Shown: in pieces, positions 35,868 to 43,662 of the stretch | Position numbering within the stretch: position 1 is the first letter of the stretch | How the letters are laid out: every line of letters begins with the position of its first letter | Assembly (NCBI RefSeq): GCF_001493375.1 | Contig: NZ_LN929897.1 | Coordinates: forward strand, 394,754-458,753 | From: Streptomyces specialis | GTDB lineage: Bacteria; Actinomycetota; Actinomycetes; Streptomycetales; Streptomycetaceae | Direction: 5' to 3' | Length of the DNA stretch: 64,000 nucleotides | Position numbers and translations under genes: made by a program | The notes under the pieces: model-generated | Databases searched by the model: none | What the model saw: the letters and a program-made list of their open reading frames with translations, nothing else | Told to the model about the DNA's origin: nothing

Positions 35868-35954
35868 CGGGCCCGGACGCCCGAGGTGGGGGTACCCCCG
35901 GACGAAGTCTGGGGGAGGGTAGGGGCTTGCTGACGGGCCCAGACGCCCGAGGTC
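35852..35954 (+). repeat. 37-bp direct repeat of the moaE 3' end around a hairpin
   Basis: 35852-35888 and 35918-35954 are identical except at two bases, 66 bases apart. The first copy contains the moaE stop codon (encoding VGAC-stop); the second repeats it. Between them (35889-35916) lies GGGGGTACCCCC and CCCCCGGACGAAGTCTGGGGG, a palindromic motif I recall as a common dispersed intergenic repeat in Streptomyces that may end transcription. Confidence 0.75.
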
Positions 35955-36103
35955 GGCGCCTGCTGAGCGGTGTTCGCCGGTTCGTCCACCGCTGTTCGTG
36001 GTAACCGCTGGAAAAAGTTCGGCCGGACGGGCACTACTCCGGTTGCGCAACGCGTTTGACCAGCGGAGCGTGGGGAGTACGTCGCCGAGGTGGGAGGTAG
36101 GTC

Positions 36104-36277
36104 ATGTCGGTTCTCGTATGGCTGTTGATCCCCGTCGCCGGGGCGTTGGTGGCCGGGGTGTGGAGCATGTGGGCCACGCGTCGCGGCACCAGCGCGGGCG
36201 GGGTCGCGGATGTGGCGGGCGTCCAGGGGTATGAGGCGTTCCGGGCGGCGATGGAGCGGGCCCCGGCGGACGGCTGA
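36104..36277 (+). CDS. Small single-span membrane protein
   Basis: 57 residues; ATG 36104 follows GGGAGG. The N-terminus is one hydrophobic helix (MSVLVWLLIPVAGALVAGVW) followed by a cytoplasmic tail with SMWATRR and a final helix YEAFRAAMERA. It ends 25 bases before the Lon-like protease gene. Function unknown; the position suggests a partner or neighbour of the membrane protease. Confidence 0.6.
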   Translation: MSVLVWLLIPVAGALVAGVWSMWATRRGTSAGGVADVAGVQGYEAFRAAMERAPADG

Positions 36278-36302
36278 CAGTGCGGTCACGTACTGTCAAG
36301 GC

Positions 36303-37394
36303 ATGCCACGCCGGACCGCGACGCTGCTGACGTCGACTCTGCTGCTCATAGGGCTGCTCTGCGGCGGCCTCCTGATGGAGGTTCCCTACGCGGAGATGTC
36401 CCCGGGCCCCACGGTGAACACGCTGGGGGAGCACGACGGCGAGCCGGTGCTGAACATCGAGGGCGAGCGGACGTACGACACGTCCGGTCACCTCAACATG
36501 ACGACCGTCCGCGTCACCGGGGTCAACTACCGGATGAACCTGCTGGAGGCCGTCGCCGGCTGGCTCTCGGACGACCACGCCGTCGTGCCCCACGAGACGC
36601 TGTACCCGGAGGACGTCTCCGCCGACGAGGTGCAGGAGCAGAACGCGGAGGAGTTCAGCCGGTCGCAGGAGAGCGCCAAGGTCGCCGCCCTGCGCGCGCT
36701 GGATTACGAGGTGGAGGAGCAGACGATCGTCTCCGCCGTGGTCCGGGACAGCCCGGCCGAGGGCCGGCTGCACGCCGGGGACGCGATCGTCGCCGTGGAC
36801 GGCACGAAGGTCACCGAGCCCGGGCAGGTCGCCGAGCTGGTGACCGAGCACGAGCCCGGCGAGGACACCGTGTTCACGATCGTCCCCGCCGAGCGCGTGC
36901 AGGCCGCCCAGGACGCCGGCGAGGACCTGCCGACGGACACCGAGGACATCACCATCACCACCGCCGAGGCCACCGACGACCACCGGGCCATCGTCGGGAT
37001 ACAGGCCGGGATCAGCCACACGTTCCCGTTCGCCATAGACATCGAGCTGGCCGACGTCGGCGGTCCGAGCGCCGGACTGATGTTCGCCCTGGGGCTGATG
37101 GACAAGCTGACGCCGGAGGACCTGACCGGCGGTGCCTTCGTCGCGGGCACCGGCACGATCGACGACGAGGGCACGGTCGGCCCGATCGGCGGCGTGACGA
37201 TGAAGACGATCGCGGCGCGGGACGCCGGCGCGGACTTCTTCCTCACGCCCGAGGAGAACTGCGCGACGGCGGCCGAGAGCGTCCCCGACGGGCTGACCCT
37301 GGTCCGGGTCGGCACGCTGGACGACGCCCTCGCCGCGCTCGCCGACATCCGCGCGGAGAACCTGGACGAGCTGTCGCTGTGCGAGACGGAGTAG
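36303..37394 (+). CDS. Membrane-anchored PDZ plus Lon-type serine protease (YlbL/S16-like)
   Basis: 363 residues. N-terminal membrane anchor (residues 7-27), extracytoplasmic PDZ domain (about 125-200, with SPAEGRLHAGDAIVAVDG), then a Lon-like catalytic domain with the Ser in VGGPSAGLMFALG and Lys in GGVTMKTIAARDAGA (a Ser-Lys dyad) but no ATPase. The M. tuberculosis counterpart is Rv3194c. It probably degrades membrane-associated or secreted proteins. TACTGT six bases upstream of the ATG suggests a leaderless message. Confidence 0.88.
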   Translation: MPRRTATLLTSTLLLIGLLCGGLLMEVPYAEMSPGPTVNTLGEHDGEPVLNIEGERTYDTSGHLNMTTVRVTGVNYRMNLLEAVAGWLSDDHAVVPHETLYPEDVSADEVQEQNAEEFSRSQESAKVAALRALDYEVEEQTIVSAVVRDSPAEGRLHAGDAIVAVDGTKVTEPGQVAELVTEHEPGEDTVFTIVPAERVQAAQDAGEDLPTDTEDITITTAEATDDHRAIVGIQAGISHTFPFAIDIELADVGGPSAGLMFALGLMDKLTPEDLTGGAFVAGTGTIDDEGTVGPIGGVTMKTIAARDAGADFFLTPEENCATAAESVPDGLTLVRVGTLDDALAALADIRAENLDELSLCETE

Positions 37395-37412
37395 CCGGGT
37401 AGCGGCGGGCCG

Positions 37413-37976
37413 TCAGCCCTCGAAGGTCGAGGCGAGCGCGTCGGCCAGCCCCGGGACGAGCCCGGCGCCGGTCAGCACCTCGGTCGTGCTGTCCTTCTCC
37501 CTCAGCCGGATGGCCGATTCGCGCCGTCCGTCCCGCAGCACCGCCACCGTCATCCGCACCTCCTGCCGCTCCGGATGCCGGGCGACCCAGCGCGTCAGCT
37601 CCGGGCCCGGCAGGCCCTCGGGGATGGCGGCCTCGGCGGACGGCGGCAGGATCACCCGCTCGACGGTCAGCGCGCAGCCGGCCACCGCGTCGGGCCAGGC
37701 GATCGTCGCGAGGAACTCGTCCAGCGGCAGCCCTTCGGGCAGTTCGTCCTGCTCCACCGGGGTCAGGCCGCTGTCGCCCTGGATGTCGAGCTGCTCGGCG
37801 AGCCCCGGCTCCTCGGTGCGCAGCCGCGCCGTGTCGACCAGGGCGAAGAGCTGCGCCGGGCGGTCCCAGCCCAGCCCGGCGGCGTATTCGTCGATTTCGA
37901 GCACGGCCCTGGTCAGGGGGGTGGTGGCCGTCGCCGTGGTGTCGGGCGTGTCGGGGGGAGTGTTGTCCATGGGCAT
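37413..37976 (-). CDS. PPA1309-family conserved actinobacterial protein
   Basis: 187 residues from ATG 37976 (ATG 37970 and GTG 37991 are alternatives). A soluble alpha/beta protein with LTRAVLEIDEYAAGLGWDRPAQLFALVDT and DEFLATIAWPDAVAGCALTVERVILP, which I recognise as the PPA1309 family typically found between the Lon-like PDZ protease and the UPF0182 gene in Actinobacteria. No catalytic residues are evident; function unknown. Convergent with the protease and divergent from UPF0182. Confidence 0.75.
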   Translation of the reverse strand: MPMDNTPPDTPDTTATATTPLTRAVLEIDEYAAGLGWDRPAQLFALVDTARLRTEEPGLAEQLDIQGDSGLTPVEQDELPEGLPLDEFLATIAWPDAVAGCALTVERVILPPSAEAAIPEGLPGPELTRWVARHPERQEVRMTVAVLRDGRRESAIRLREKDSTTEVLTGAGLVPGLADALASTFEG

Positions 37977-38093
37977 ATCGTGCCGTCTCACACCCCGAAA
38001 TCGGGAACCGAGTAAAGCTTGAGTAAGTTAGGCGGGTGGGCCGATTCCTGGCCTGCTCGGCTTACGACCCTGCGAATCGACGAGGTGCGCGCG

Positions 38094-41054
38094 TTGGCTT
38101 TCCAGATGCCGGACCGGGGCTCGGGTCGCCCCAACGGTCCGAACGGGCCAAGAGGTCCCAGAGGCCCGGGCGGGCCGCGGTTCAGTGTCGGACGCCCGCC
38201 GAGAGGCGCCAAGTCCCTGTTGATCACGGCGGCGATTCTGGCCGGGCTCGCGATTCTCTTCGCGATGTTCGCCGGTTTCTGGACCGACTGGCTCTGGTAT
38301 CGCTCGGTCGATTACACGAGTGTGTACCGGACGGAGCTGGTGACACGCGCGACGATGTTCGCGGCGTTCGGCGCCGTCATGGCGCTCGCCGTCGGGTTCA
38401 ACATCTGGCTGGCCCACCGGCTGCGCCCGCCGCTGAGCGCCATGTCGATGGAGCAGCAGAACCTCGACCGGTACCGGATGAGCATCGCGCCGTACAAGCG
38501 GTGGGTGCTGCCGGCGGTCTCGCTGCTGATCGGCCTGATCGCGGGCGGCTCGGCGTCCGGTCAGTGGCGCACGTGGCTGGCGTGGGCGAACGGGACGTCG
38601 TTCGGGGAGAAGGACCCGCAGTTCGGGATGGACGTCGCGTTCTACGCGTTCGACTATCCGTTCTACCGCTTCCTGCTGGGCTTCGGTTTCGCGGTCGTCG
38701 TGCTGTCCACGCTGGCCGCCGCGCTGACGCACTACCTGTACGGCGGCATCCGGCTGACCACGCCGGGCAGCCGCATCACGCAGTCGGCCACCGGCCATCT
38801 GTCGGTGCTGCTCGGGCTGTTCGTGGCGCTGAAGGCCGTGGCGTACTGGCTGGACCGGTACGGGCTGGCGCTGAAGAGCGGCGACTTCCGCAACGCGGAC
38901 GGCTGGACCGGCCTGCGCTACGTGGACGCGAACGCCTACCTGCCGGCCAAGACGATCCTGACGATCATCGCCGCGATCTGCGCGGTGCTGTTCTTCGCGA
39001 CGCTCTGGCGGCGCGGCTGGCAGCTCCCGGTGATCGGGCTCGGCCTCATGGTGCTCTCGGCGGTGCTCATCGGCGGTGTCTACCCGGCGCTGGTGCAGCA
39101 GTTCCAGGTGCGGCCGAACGAGCAGGCCAAGGAGACCGAGTACATCCAGAAGCACATGGAGGCCACGAAGGAGGCGTACGACATCGCGGACGCCGAGATC
39201 GAGGACTACTCGGGCACCAGTGAGGCGGAACCGGAAGCGCTGCGCGACGCCGTGGAGACCACGGCCAGCATCCGGCTGCTCGACCCGAGTGTGGTCTCCC
39301 CGGCGTTCCAGCAGATCCAGCAGGTGCGCGGGTACTACCAGTTCCCCGCCGCGCTGGACGTGGACCGGTACCCGACCGAGGACGGCGACCAGGACACGGT
39401 GGTCGGCCTGCGGGAGATGAACATCAATCAGCTCCCCGAGCAGAACTGGATCAACGAGCACTTCCGTTACACCCACGGCTTCGGCATGGTGGCCGCCAGC
39501 GGCACCGAGGTGGAGGACGGCCAGCCGCTCTTCACCGAGCAGGACCTGCCGCCGACCGGCGATCTGGGCGAGTACGAACCCCGGGTCTACTTCGGTGAGT
39601 TCACCACCCAGTACTCCATCGTCGGCGGCCCGCAGCAGGAGATCGACTACGCGGGCGAGGACGGCGAGGTCGAGTACAGCTACACGGGCGACGCCGGCGT
39701 CAGCCTGGGGAACTGGTTCAACCGCGCCGCGTACGCGCTGACGATGGGCGAGCCGCAGATCCTCTACTCCGGGGCGATCGGCGCCGAATCGCAGATCCTC
39801 TACAACCGCACGCCCAAGGAGCGCGTCGAGGCGGTGGCCCCCTGGCTGACGATCGACGGCGACCCGTATCCGGCGGTGGTGGACGGCAAGATCCTGTGGA
39901 TCGTGGACGCCTACACCACGACCAACGGCTATCCGTACTCGGCGCGGACGACGCTGGGCGACGTCACCGAGACGTCCCTGACGGAGAACCAGGGCGAGGT
40001 GATCGCCCAGGAGAACCAGGTCAACTACATCCGGAACTCGGTGAAGGCGACCGTCGACGCCTACTCCGGCGAGATCGTCCTGTACGAGTGGGACGAGAAC
40101 GATCCGGTGCTCCAGACCTGGCGGGCGGCGTTCCCCGGCGTGGTCGAGGACAAGGACCAGATCAGCGACGAGCTGATGGACCATCTGCGGTACCCGCAGG
40201 ACCTGTTCAAGGTGCAGCGGGATCTGCTCCAGCGCTACCACGTGAGCAACGCCGCGCAGTTCTACAGCGGTTCGGAGCGGTGGGAGGTGCCGGACGACCC
40301 GACCCACCAGGGCCAGTCCGTCCCGCCGTACTACCTGAGCATGAAGATGCCCGACCAGGAGGAGCAGGTCTTCTCGCTGACGACGACGTTCACCCCGCTC
40401 AACCGGGACACGTTGTCGGCCTACATGGCGGTCGAGGCGGACGCCAGAAGCGAGGACTACGGCACGATGCGGATCCTCACCCTGCCGTCCACCACGACGG
40501 TGTGGGGTCCACAGCAGGTGCAGAGCCGCTTCAACTCCGATCCGGACATCGCCGAGTCCATCAACCTCCTGAGACGCGGGGACTCCGAGGTCGAGTACGG
40601 CAATCTGCTGACGGTGCCCCTGGAGGGCGGCCTGCTGTACGTCGAGCCGGTGTACGTCCGCGGTGCCGGGCAGGACTATCCGCTGCTGCAACGGGTGCTG
40701 GTCGCCTACGGCGAGCGCATCGTCTTCGAGGAGTCGCTCGACCAGGCCCTGGACGCCGTGTTCGAGGTGACCGAGTCCGGGGAGGAACCCGGCGAGGGTG
40801 ATCCACCGCCGGACGAGGGCGACGAGCCGCCGCCGACGGGCGATCCCACGCTCGAGGAGGCCGTGCGCGACGCCCAGGAGGCGTGGCAGGAGGGTCAGGA
40901 CGCTCTCGCCGAGGGCGACTGGCAGGCCTACGGCGAGGCCCAGGCCCGGCTGGAGGAGGCCCTCAACCGCCTGTCCGAGCTGGAGGGCGGCGACGAGGGT
41001 GACGGCGGCGACGGTGGGGATGGCGGCGACGGCGGAGGCGACGGCAACGCCTGA
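38094..41054 (+). CDS. UPF0182-family large membrane protein
   Basis: 986 residues. TTG 38094 gives MAFQMPDRGSG and has GAGG upstream; ATG 38106 is the fallback. A Gly/Pro/Arg-rich N-terminus (to ~40) is followed by about seven membrane helices (to ~350) and a large exported domain with LLDPSVVSPAFQQIQQVRGYYQF, NQLPEQNWINEHFRYTHGFG and LFKVQRDLLQRYHVSN. The tail is a short coiled coil followed by an acidic Gly-Asp repeat (GDGGDGGDGGDGG). Homologue: Rv3193c of M. tuberculosis. Function unknown; likely in the cell envelope. Confidence 0.88.
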   Translation: MAFQMPDRGSGRPNGPNGPRGPRGPGGPRFSVGRPPRGAKSLLITAAILAGLAILFAMFAGFWTDWLWYRSVDYTSVYRTELVTRATMFAAFGAVMALAVGFNIWLAHRLRPPLSAMSMEQQNLDRYRMSIAPYKRWVLPAVSLLIGLIAGGSASGQWRTWLAWANGTSFGEKDPQFGMDVAFYAFDYPFYRFLLGFGFAVVVLSTLAAALTHYLYGGIRLTTPGSRITQSATGHLSVLLGLFVALKAVAYWLDRYGLALKSGDFRNADGWTGLRYVDANAYLPAKTILTIIAAICAVLFFATLWRRGWQLPVIGLGLMVLSAVLIGGVYPALVQQFQVRPNEQAKETEYIQKHMEATKEAYDIADAEIEDYSGTSEAEPEALRDAVETTASIRLLDPSVVSPAFQQIQQVRGYYQFPAALDVDRYPTEDGDQDTVVGLREMNINQLPEQNWINEHFRYTHGFGMVAASGTEVEDGQPLFTEQDLPPTGDLGEYEPRVYFGEFTTQYSIVGGPQQEIDYAGEDGEVEYSYTGDAGVSLGNWFNRAAYALTMGEPQILYSGAIGAESQILYNRTPKERVEAVAPWLTIDGDPYPAVVDGKILWIVDAYTTTNGYPYSARTTLGDVTETSLTENQGEVIAQENQVNYIRNSVKATVDAYSGEIVLYEWDENDPVLQTWRAAFPGVVEDKDQISDELMDHLRYPQDLFKVQRDLLQRYHVSNAAQFYSGSERWEVPDDPTHQGQSVPPYYLSMKMPDQEEQVFSLTTTFTPLNRDTLSAYMAVEADARSEDYGTMRILTLPSTTTVWGPQQVQSRFNSDPDIAESINLLRRGDSEVEYGNLLTVPLEGGLLYVEPVYVRGAGQDYPLLQRVLVAYGERIVFEESLDQALDAVFEVTESGEEPGEGDPPPDEGDEPPPTGDPTLEEAVRDAQEAWQEGQDALAEGDWQAYGEAQARLEEALNRLSELEGGDEGDGGDGGDGGDGGGDGNA

Positions 41055-41068
41055 CGCCCCCCTGTCGT

Positions 41069-41111
41069 GACGAGGGGTCCGCGAGTCCGGGTGACTTGTG
41101 GGCCCCTCGTC
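41069..41111 (+). terminator. Candidate terminator after the UPF0182 gene
   Basis: GACGAGGGG (41069-41077) pairs perfectly with CCCCTCGTC (41103-41111) around a 25-base loop, followed by CCATTTCATC. It lies just after the UPF0182 stop. Confidence 0.5.
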
Positions 41112-41277
41112 CCATTTCATCAACCTTGGGCACGTGTTCGGCATTTGCCGGGAGGCCGGGGCTGACCTGCTGTGATGCGAGGGCCCGTCAGCCCGCCCCC
41201 GGGAAGCGGGAAGAAGCTGAACAACTCCCGCCGGAACTGTGTTTGGATGCAGCTATGTCGGGAAGTCGACAAAACGC

Positions 41278-41306
41278 TGAAGTTACTTCACGGGCTGCGG
41301 TATACC
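41278..41306 (+). promoter_or_regulatory. Candidate promoter of the Sel1-repeat gene
   Basis: TGAAGT (41278-41283), 17 bases, TATACC (41301-41306), about 30 bases before the ATG at 41337. The rest of the 282-base gap after the UPF0182 gene holds no convincing ORF. Confidence 0.4.
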
Positions 41307-41336
41307 AGGTGTACGCAGGTTTCAGGTGGTGCCACT

Positions 41337-42980
41337 ATGGACCTTATGGGGGACATGGCAAGGTTCGAGAGCAGCCATGCGGCGGCGCGGGAGGGTGCGC
41401 GGCTGCTGCGTCTTGGCGATCTCGACCGGGCCGAGGCGCCGCTGCGCGCCGCCGCGTCCGACGGTGAGCGCTCGGCCGCCAACAACCTCGGTGTCCTTCT
41501 CCATCAGTCCGGCCGGGTCCAGGAGGCGGCCGAGTGGTGGCGGATCGCCGCGGTCGCGGGTTCCGCCGCGGCGGCGCACGCTCTCGGCCGTCACCACCGC
41601 GAGCGCGGTGACGAGGTGGCCGCGGAGTACTGGCTGCGGCAGTCCGCCGAGTCCGGTCACCCCTCCGGCGCCTACGCCCTCGCCGACCTGCTCGACCACC
41701 GGGCGGCGCCCGGCGCCGAGCGGTGGTTCCGCGCGGCGGCCGAGCGCGGTCACCGCGAGGCGGCGTACCGGTACGCCTGTCTGATCGCCGAGTCGGACGG
41801 TGCCGCGGCCGAGCCGTGGTTCCGTCAGGCCGCGGCCCGGGGCCACCGCCGCGCCGCCCTGCGGCTCGGCGCGCTGCTGGAGGAGCGCGGCGAGACGACC
41901 GAGGCCGGCCGCTGGTACGCGGGCGCCGCCGAGGCAGGCGAGCCGCGCGCCGCCCGCGCGCTCGGCTTCCTGCTGCGCGACGCGGGCGACGTGGCCGCCG
42001 CCGAACGCTGGTGGCGCCAGGCGGCCCGGGACGGCGACGGCCCGGCGGCCAACGCGCTGGGCGCGCTGCACGCGGAGCGGGGCGAGCGTCAGGAGGCGCA
42101 GCGCTGGTACCGCGCGGCGGTGGACGCCGGGGACGTCAACGGCGCGTTCAACCTCGCGCTGCTCTGCTCGGCGCAGGGCCGGATGGCGCAGGCCGAGCAG
42201 TGGTACCGGCACGCGGCGTACGCCGGGCACCGGGAGGCGGCGAACGCGCTGGCCGTCCTGCTGCTCCAGCGCGGCGACGCGTCGGGGGCCGAGCCGTGGT
42301 TCTCGAAGGCCGCCGAGGCGGGCAGCGTGGACGCGGCGTTCAACCTGGGCATCCTGCACGCCGGGCGCGGCGAGGCGGAGCAGGCGCTGCACTGGTACGA
42401 GCAGGCCGCCGCCGCCGGGCACGCCGAGGCGGCGCTCCAGATCGCCGTCGGGCTGCTGCGCGGCGGCGGGTCCGAGGCGGACCAGGCGCGGGCCGAGGAG
42501 TGCCTGCGGCAGGCCGCCGAGGGCGGCAGCGTCGAGGGCGCGTTCCGGCGGGCCGTGCTGCTGGAGCGGCGTGGGGGCCCCGGGGAGGTCTCCGAGGGCT
42601 GGTACGCCCGGGCGGCCGAGCAGGGGCACCGCCGCGCCCAGGTCCGCCTGGGCATGTGCGCGGCGGCGCGCGGCGACATCGTCGAGGCGGCGGGCTGGTA
42701 CCGGGCGGCGGCCGAGGCCGGCAGCAGCAACGGCGCGTTCAACCTGGGCCTGCTGCTGGCCCGTGAGGGCAGTGAGCCGGAGGCGGCGCTGTGGTGGACC
42801 AGGGCGGCGGAGGCCGGCCACGGCCGGGCGGCGCTGCGGCTGGCGCTGCTGGCCTCGCGCCGGGGCGACCTGGCGGGCGGCGGCACGTGGTGCACCCGGG
42901 CGATGGAGCTGGGCCCCACGGAGGTCACCGAGCGCGCCGCCCGGCTCCGGGACGCCCTGCGCCAGGAGCTGACGGCCTAG
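41337..42980 (+). CDS. Sel1/TPR-repeat protein
   Basis: 547 residues from ATG 41337 (AGGTGG seven bases upstream; ATG 41346 is also possible). Practically the whole protein is about fourteen 35-36-residue Sel1-like repeats, each with a helix ending AAxxGHxxAA and a second helix with LGxLLxxRGExxxAxxW, for example WYRAAVDAGDVNGAFNLALL and WFSKAAEAGSVDAAFNLGIL. Such solenoids are protein-interaction scaffolds. No enzymatic domain or signal peptide is seen; cytoplasmic. It ends ten bases before the convergent tetR gene. Confidence 0.85.
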   Translation: MDLMGDMARFESSHAAAREGARLLRLGDLDRAEAPLRAAASDGERSAANNLGVLLHQSGRVQEAAEWWRIAAVAGSAAAAHALGRHHRERGDEVAAEYWLRQSAESGHPSGAYALADLLDHRAAPGAERWFRAAAERGHREAAYRYACLIAESDGAAAEPWFRQAAARGHRRAALRLGALLEERGETTEAGRWYAGAAEAGEPRAARALGFLLRDAGDVAAAERWWRQAARDGDGPAANALGALHAERGERQEAQRWYRAAVDAGDVNGAFNLALLCSAQGRMAQAEQWYRHAAYAGHREAANALAVLLLQRGDASGAEPWFSKAAEAGSVDAAFNLGILHAGRGEAEQALHWYEQAAAAGHAEAALQIAVGLLRGGGSEADQARAEECLRQAAEGGSVEGAFRRAVLLERRGGPGEVSEGWYARAAEQGHRRAQVRLGMCAAARGDIVEAAGWYRAAAEAGSSNGAFNLGLLLAREGSEPEAALWWTRAAEAGHGRAALRLALLASRRGDLAGGGTWCTRAMELGPTEVTERAARLRDALRQELTA

Positions 42981-42990
42981 GCGGCCGGTG

Positions 42991-43614
42991 TCAGGAGCCG
43001 GCCGCCCGGGCGTCGGCCGCGGCGAAGGCGCCCCGGGCCATCCGGTGGAGCAGCGCGGCCGTCGCGTCCCGGTCGGGGAGCGAGCTGGGCCGGAAGAGGT
43101 GGGGGGTGGAGTTGAGCAGGCCGAAGACGGCGTGCACGCAGATGCGGGCCTGGTCCTCGGGGAGCCGGGCGTGCACCCGCCGCACCACCTCCACCCACAG
43201 CTCCACGTACTGCCGCTGGAGCTGCCGCACCCGCTTGCGCTCGGCCCCGGGCAGCCGGTCCAGCTCCCGGTCGTGGAGGGTGATCAGCGCCCGGTCGTCC
43301 AGTGCGAAGTCGATGTGGCCGGTGATCAGCGAGTCCAGCGCCGCCTCGGCCGGCAGTCCGGCGGCGGTGGCCTCCGCGACGCGCCGGCTGCCGCCGTCCC
43401 TCAGCCGGCTGCTGATGCCCACCAGCAGCTCGGTGAGCATCGCGTCCTTGCCGGTGAAGTGCCGGTACAGCGCGGGGCCGCTGATGCCGACCGCGGCGCC
43501 TATCTCGTCCACGCCGACGCCGTGGAAGCCGCGTTCGGCGAAGAGCCGGGAGGCTTCCCGGAGGATCTGCTCCCGGCGTGTCGAGGCGGGGGAGGCGGGC
43601 GAGGTGGTGGTCAT
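42991..43614 (-). CDS. TetR-family regulator of the acyl-CoA carboxylase operon
   Basis: 207 residues. The N-terminal helix-turn-helix is complete: REQILREASRLFAERGFHGVGVDEIGAAVGISGPALYRHF (about residues 13-53), followed by a ligand-binding helical domain. It is divergent from accD1 with a 48-base gap holding an 18-bp palindrome, so it probably represses both promoters and responds to an acyl-CoA intermediate of leucine degradation. The ligand is inference from context. Confidence 0.85.
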   Translation of the reverse strand: MTTTSPASPASTRREQILREASRLFAERGFHGVGVDEIGAAVGISGPALYRHFTGKDAMLTELLVGISSRLRDGGSRRVAEATAAGLPAEAALDSLITGHIDFALDDRALITLHDRELDRLPGAERKRVRQLQRQYVELWVEVVRRVHARLPEDQARICVHAVFGLLNSTPHLFRPSSLPDRDATAALLHRMARGAFAAADARAAGS

Positions 43615-43636
43615 GAGAGCCCATTGTAGACACGGT

Positions 43637-43654
43637 GGTTAGCGAGCGTTAACC
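43637..43654. promoter_or_regulatory. Candidate TetR operator in the divergent promoter
   Basis: GGTTAGCGAGCGTTAACC pairs with itself at 14 of 18 positions (arms GGTTA-CG and CG-TAACC). It lies nine bases before the accD1 start and 23 bases from the tetR start, where binding would block both promoters. Confidence 0.6.
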
Positions 43655-43662
43655 TGGACGGC

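Noticed and set aside
38028..41144. 1038-residue antisense frame over the UPF0182 gene
   Set aside because: Shadow frame with Arg/Val/Leu bias and no recognisable domain.
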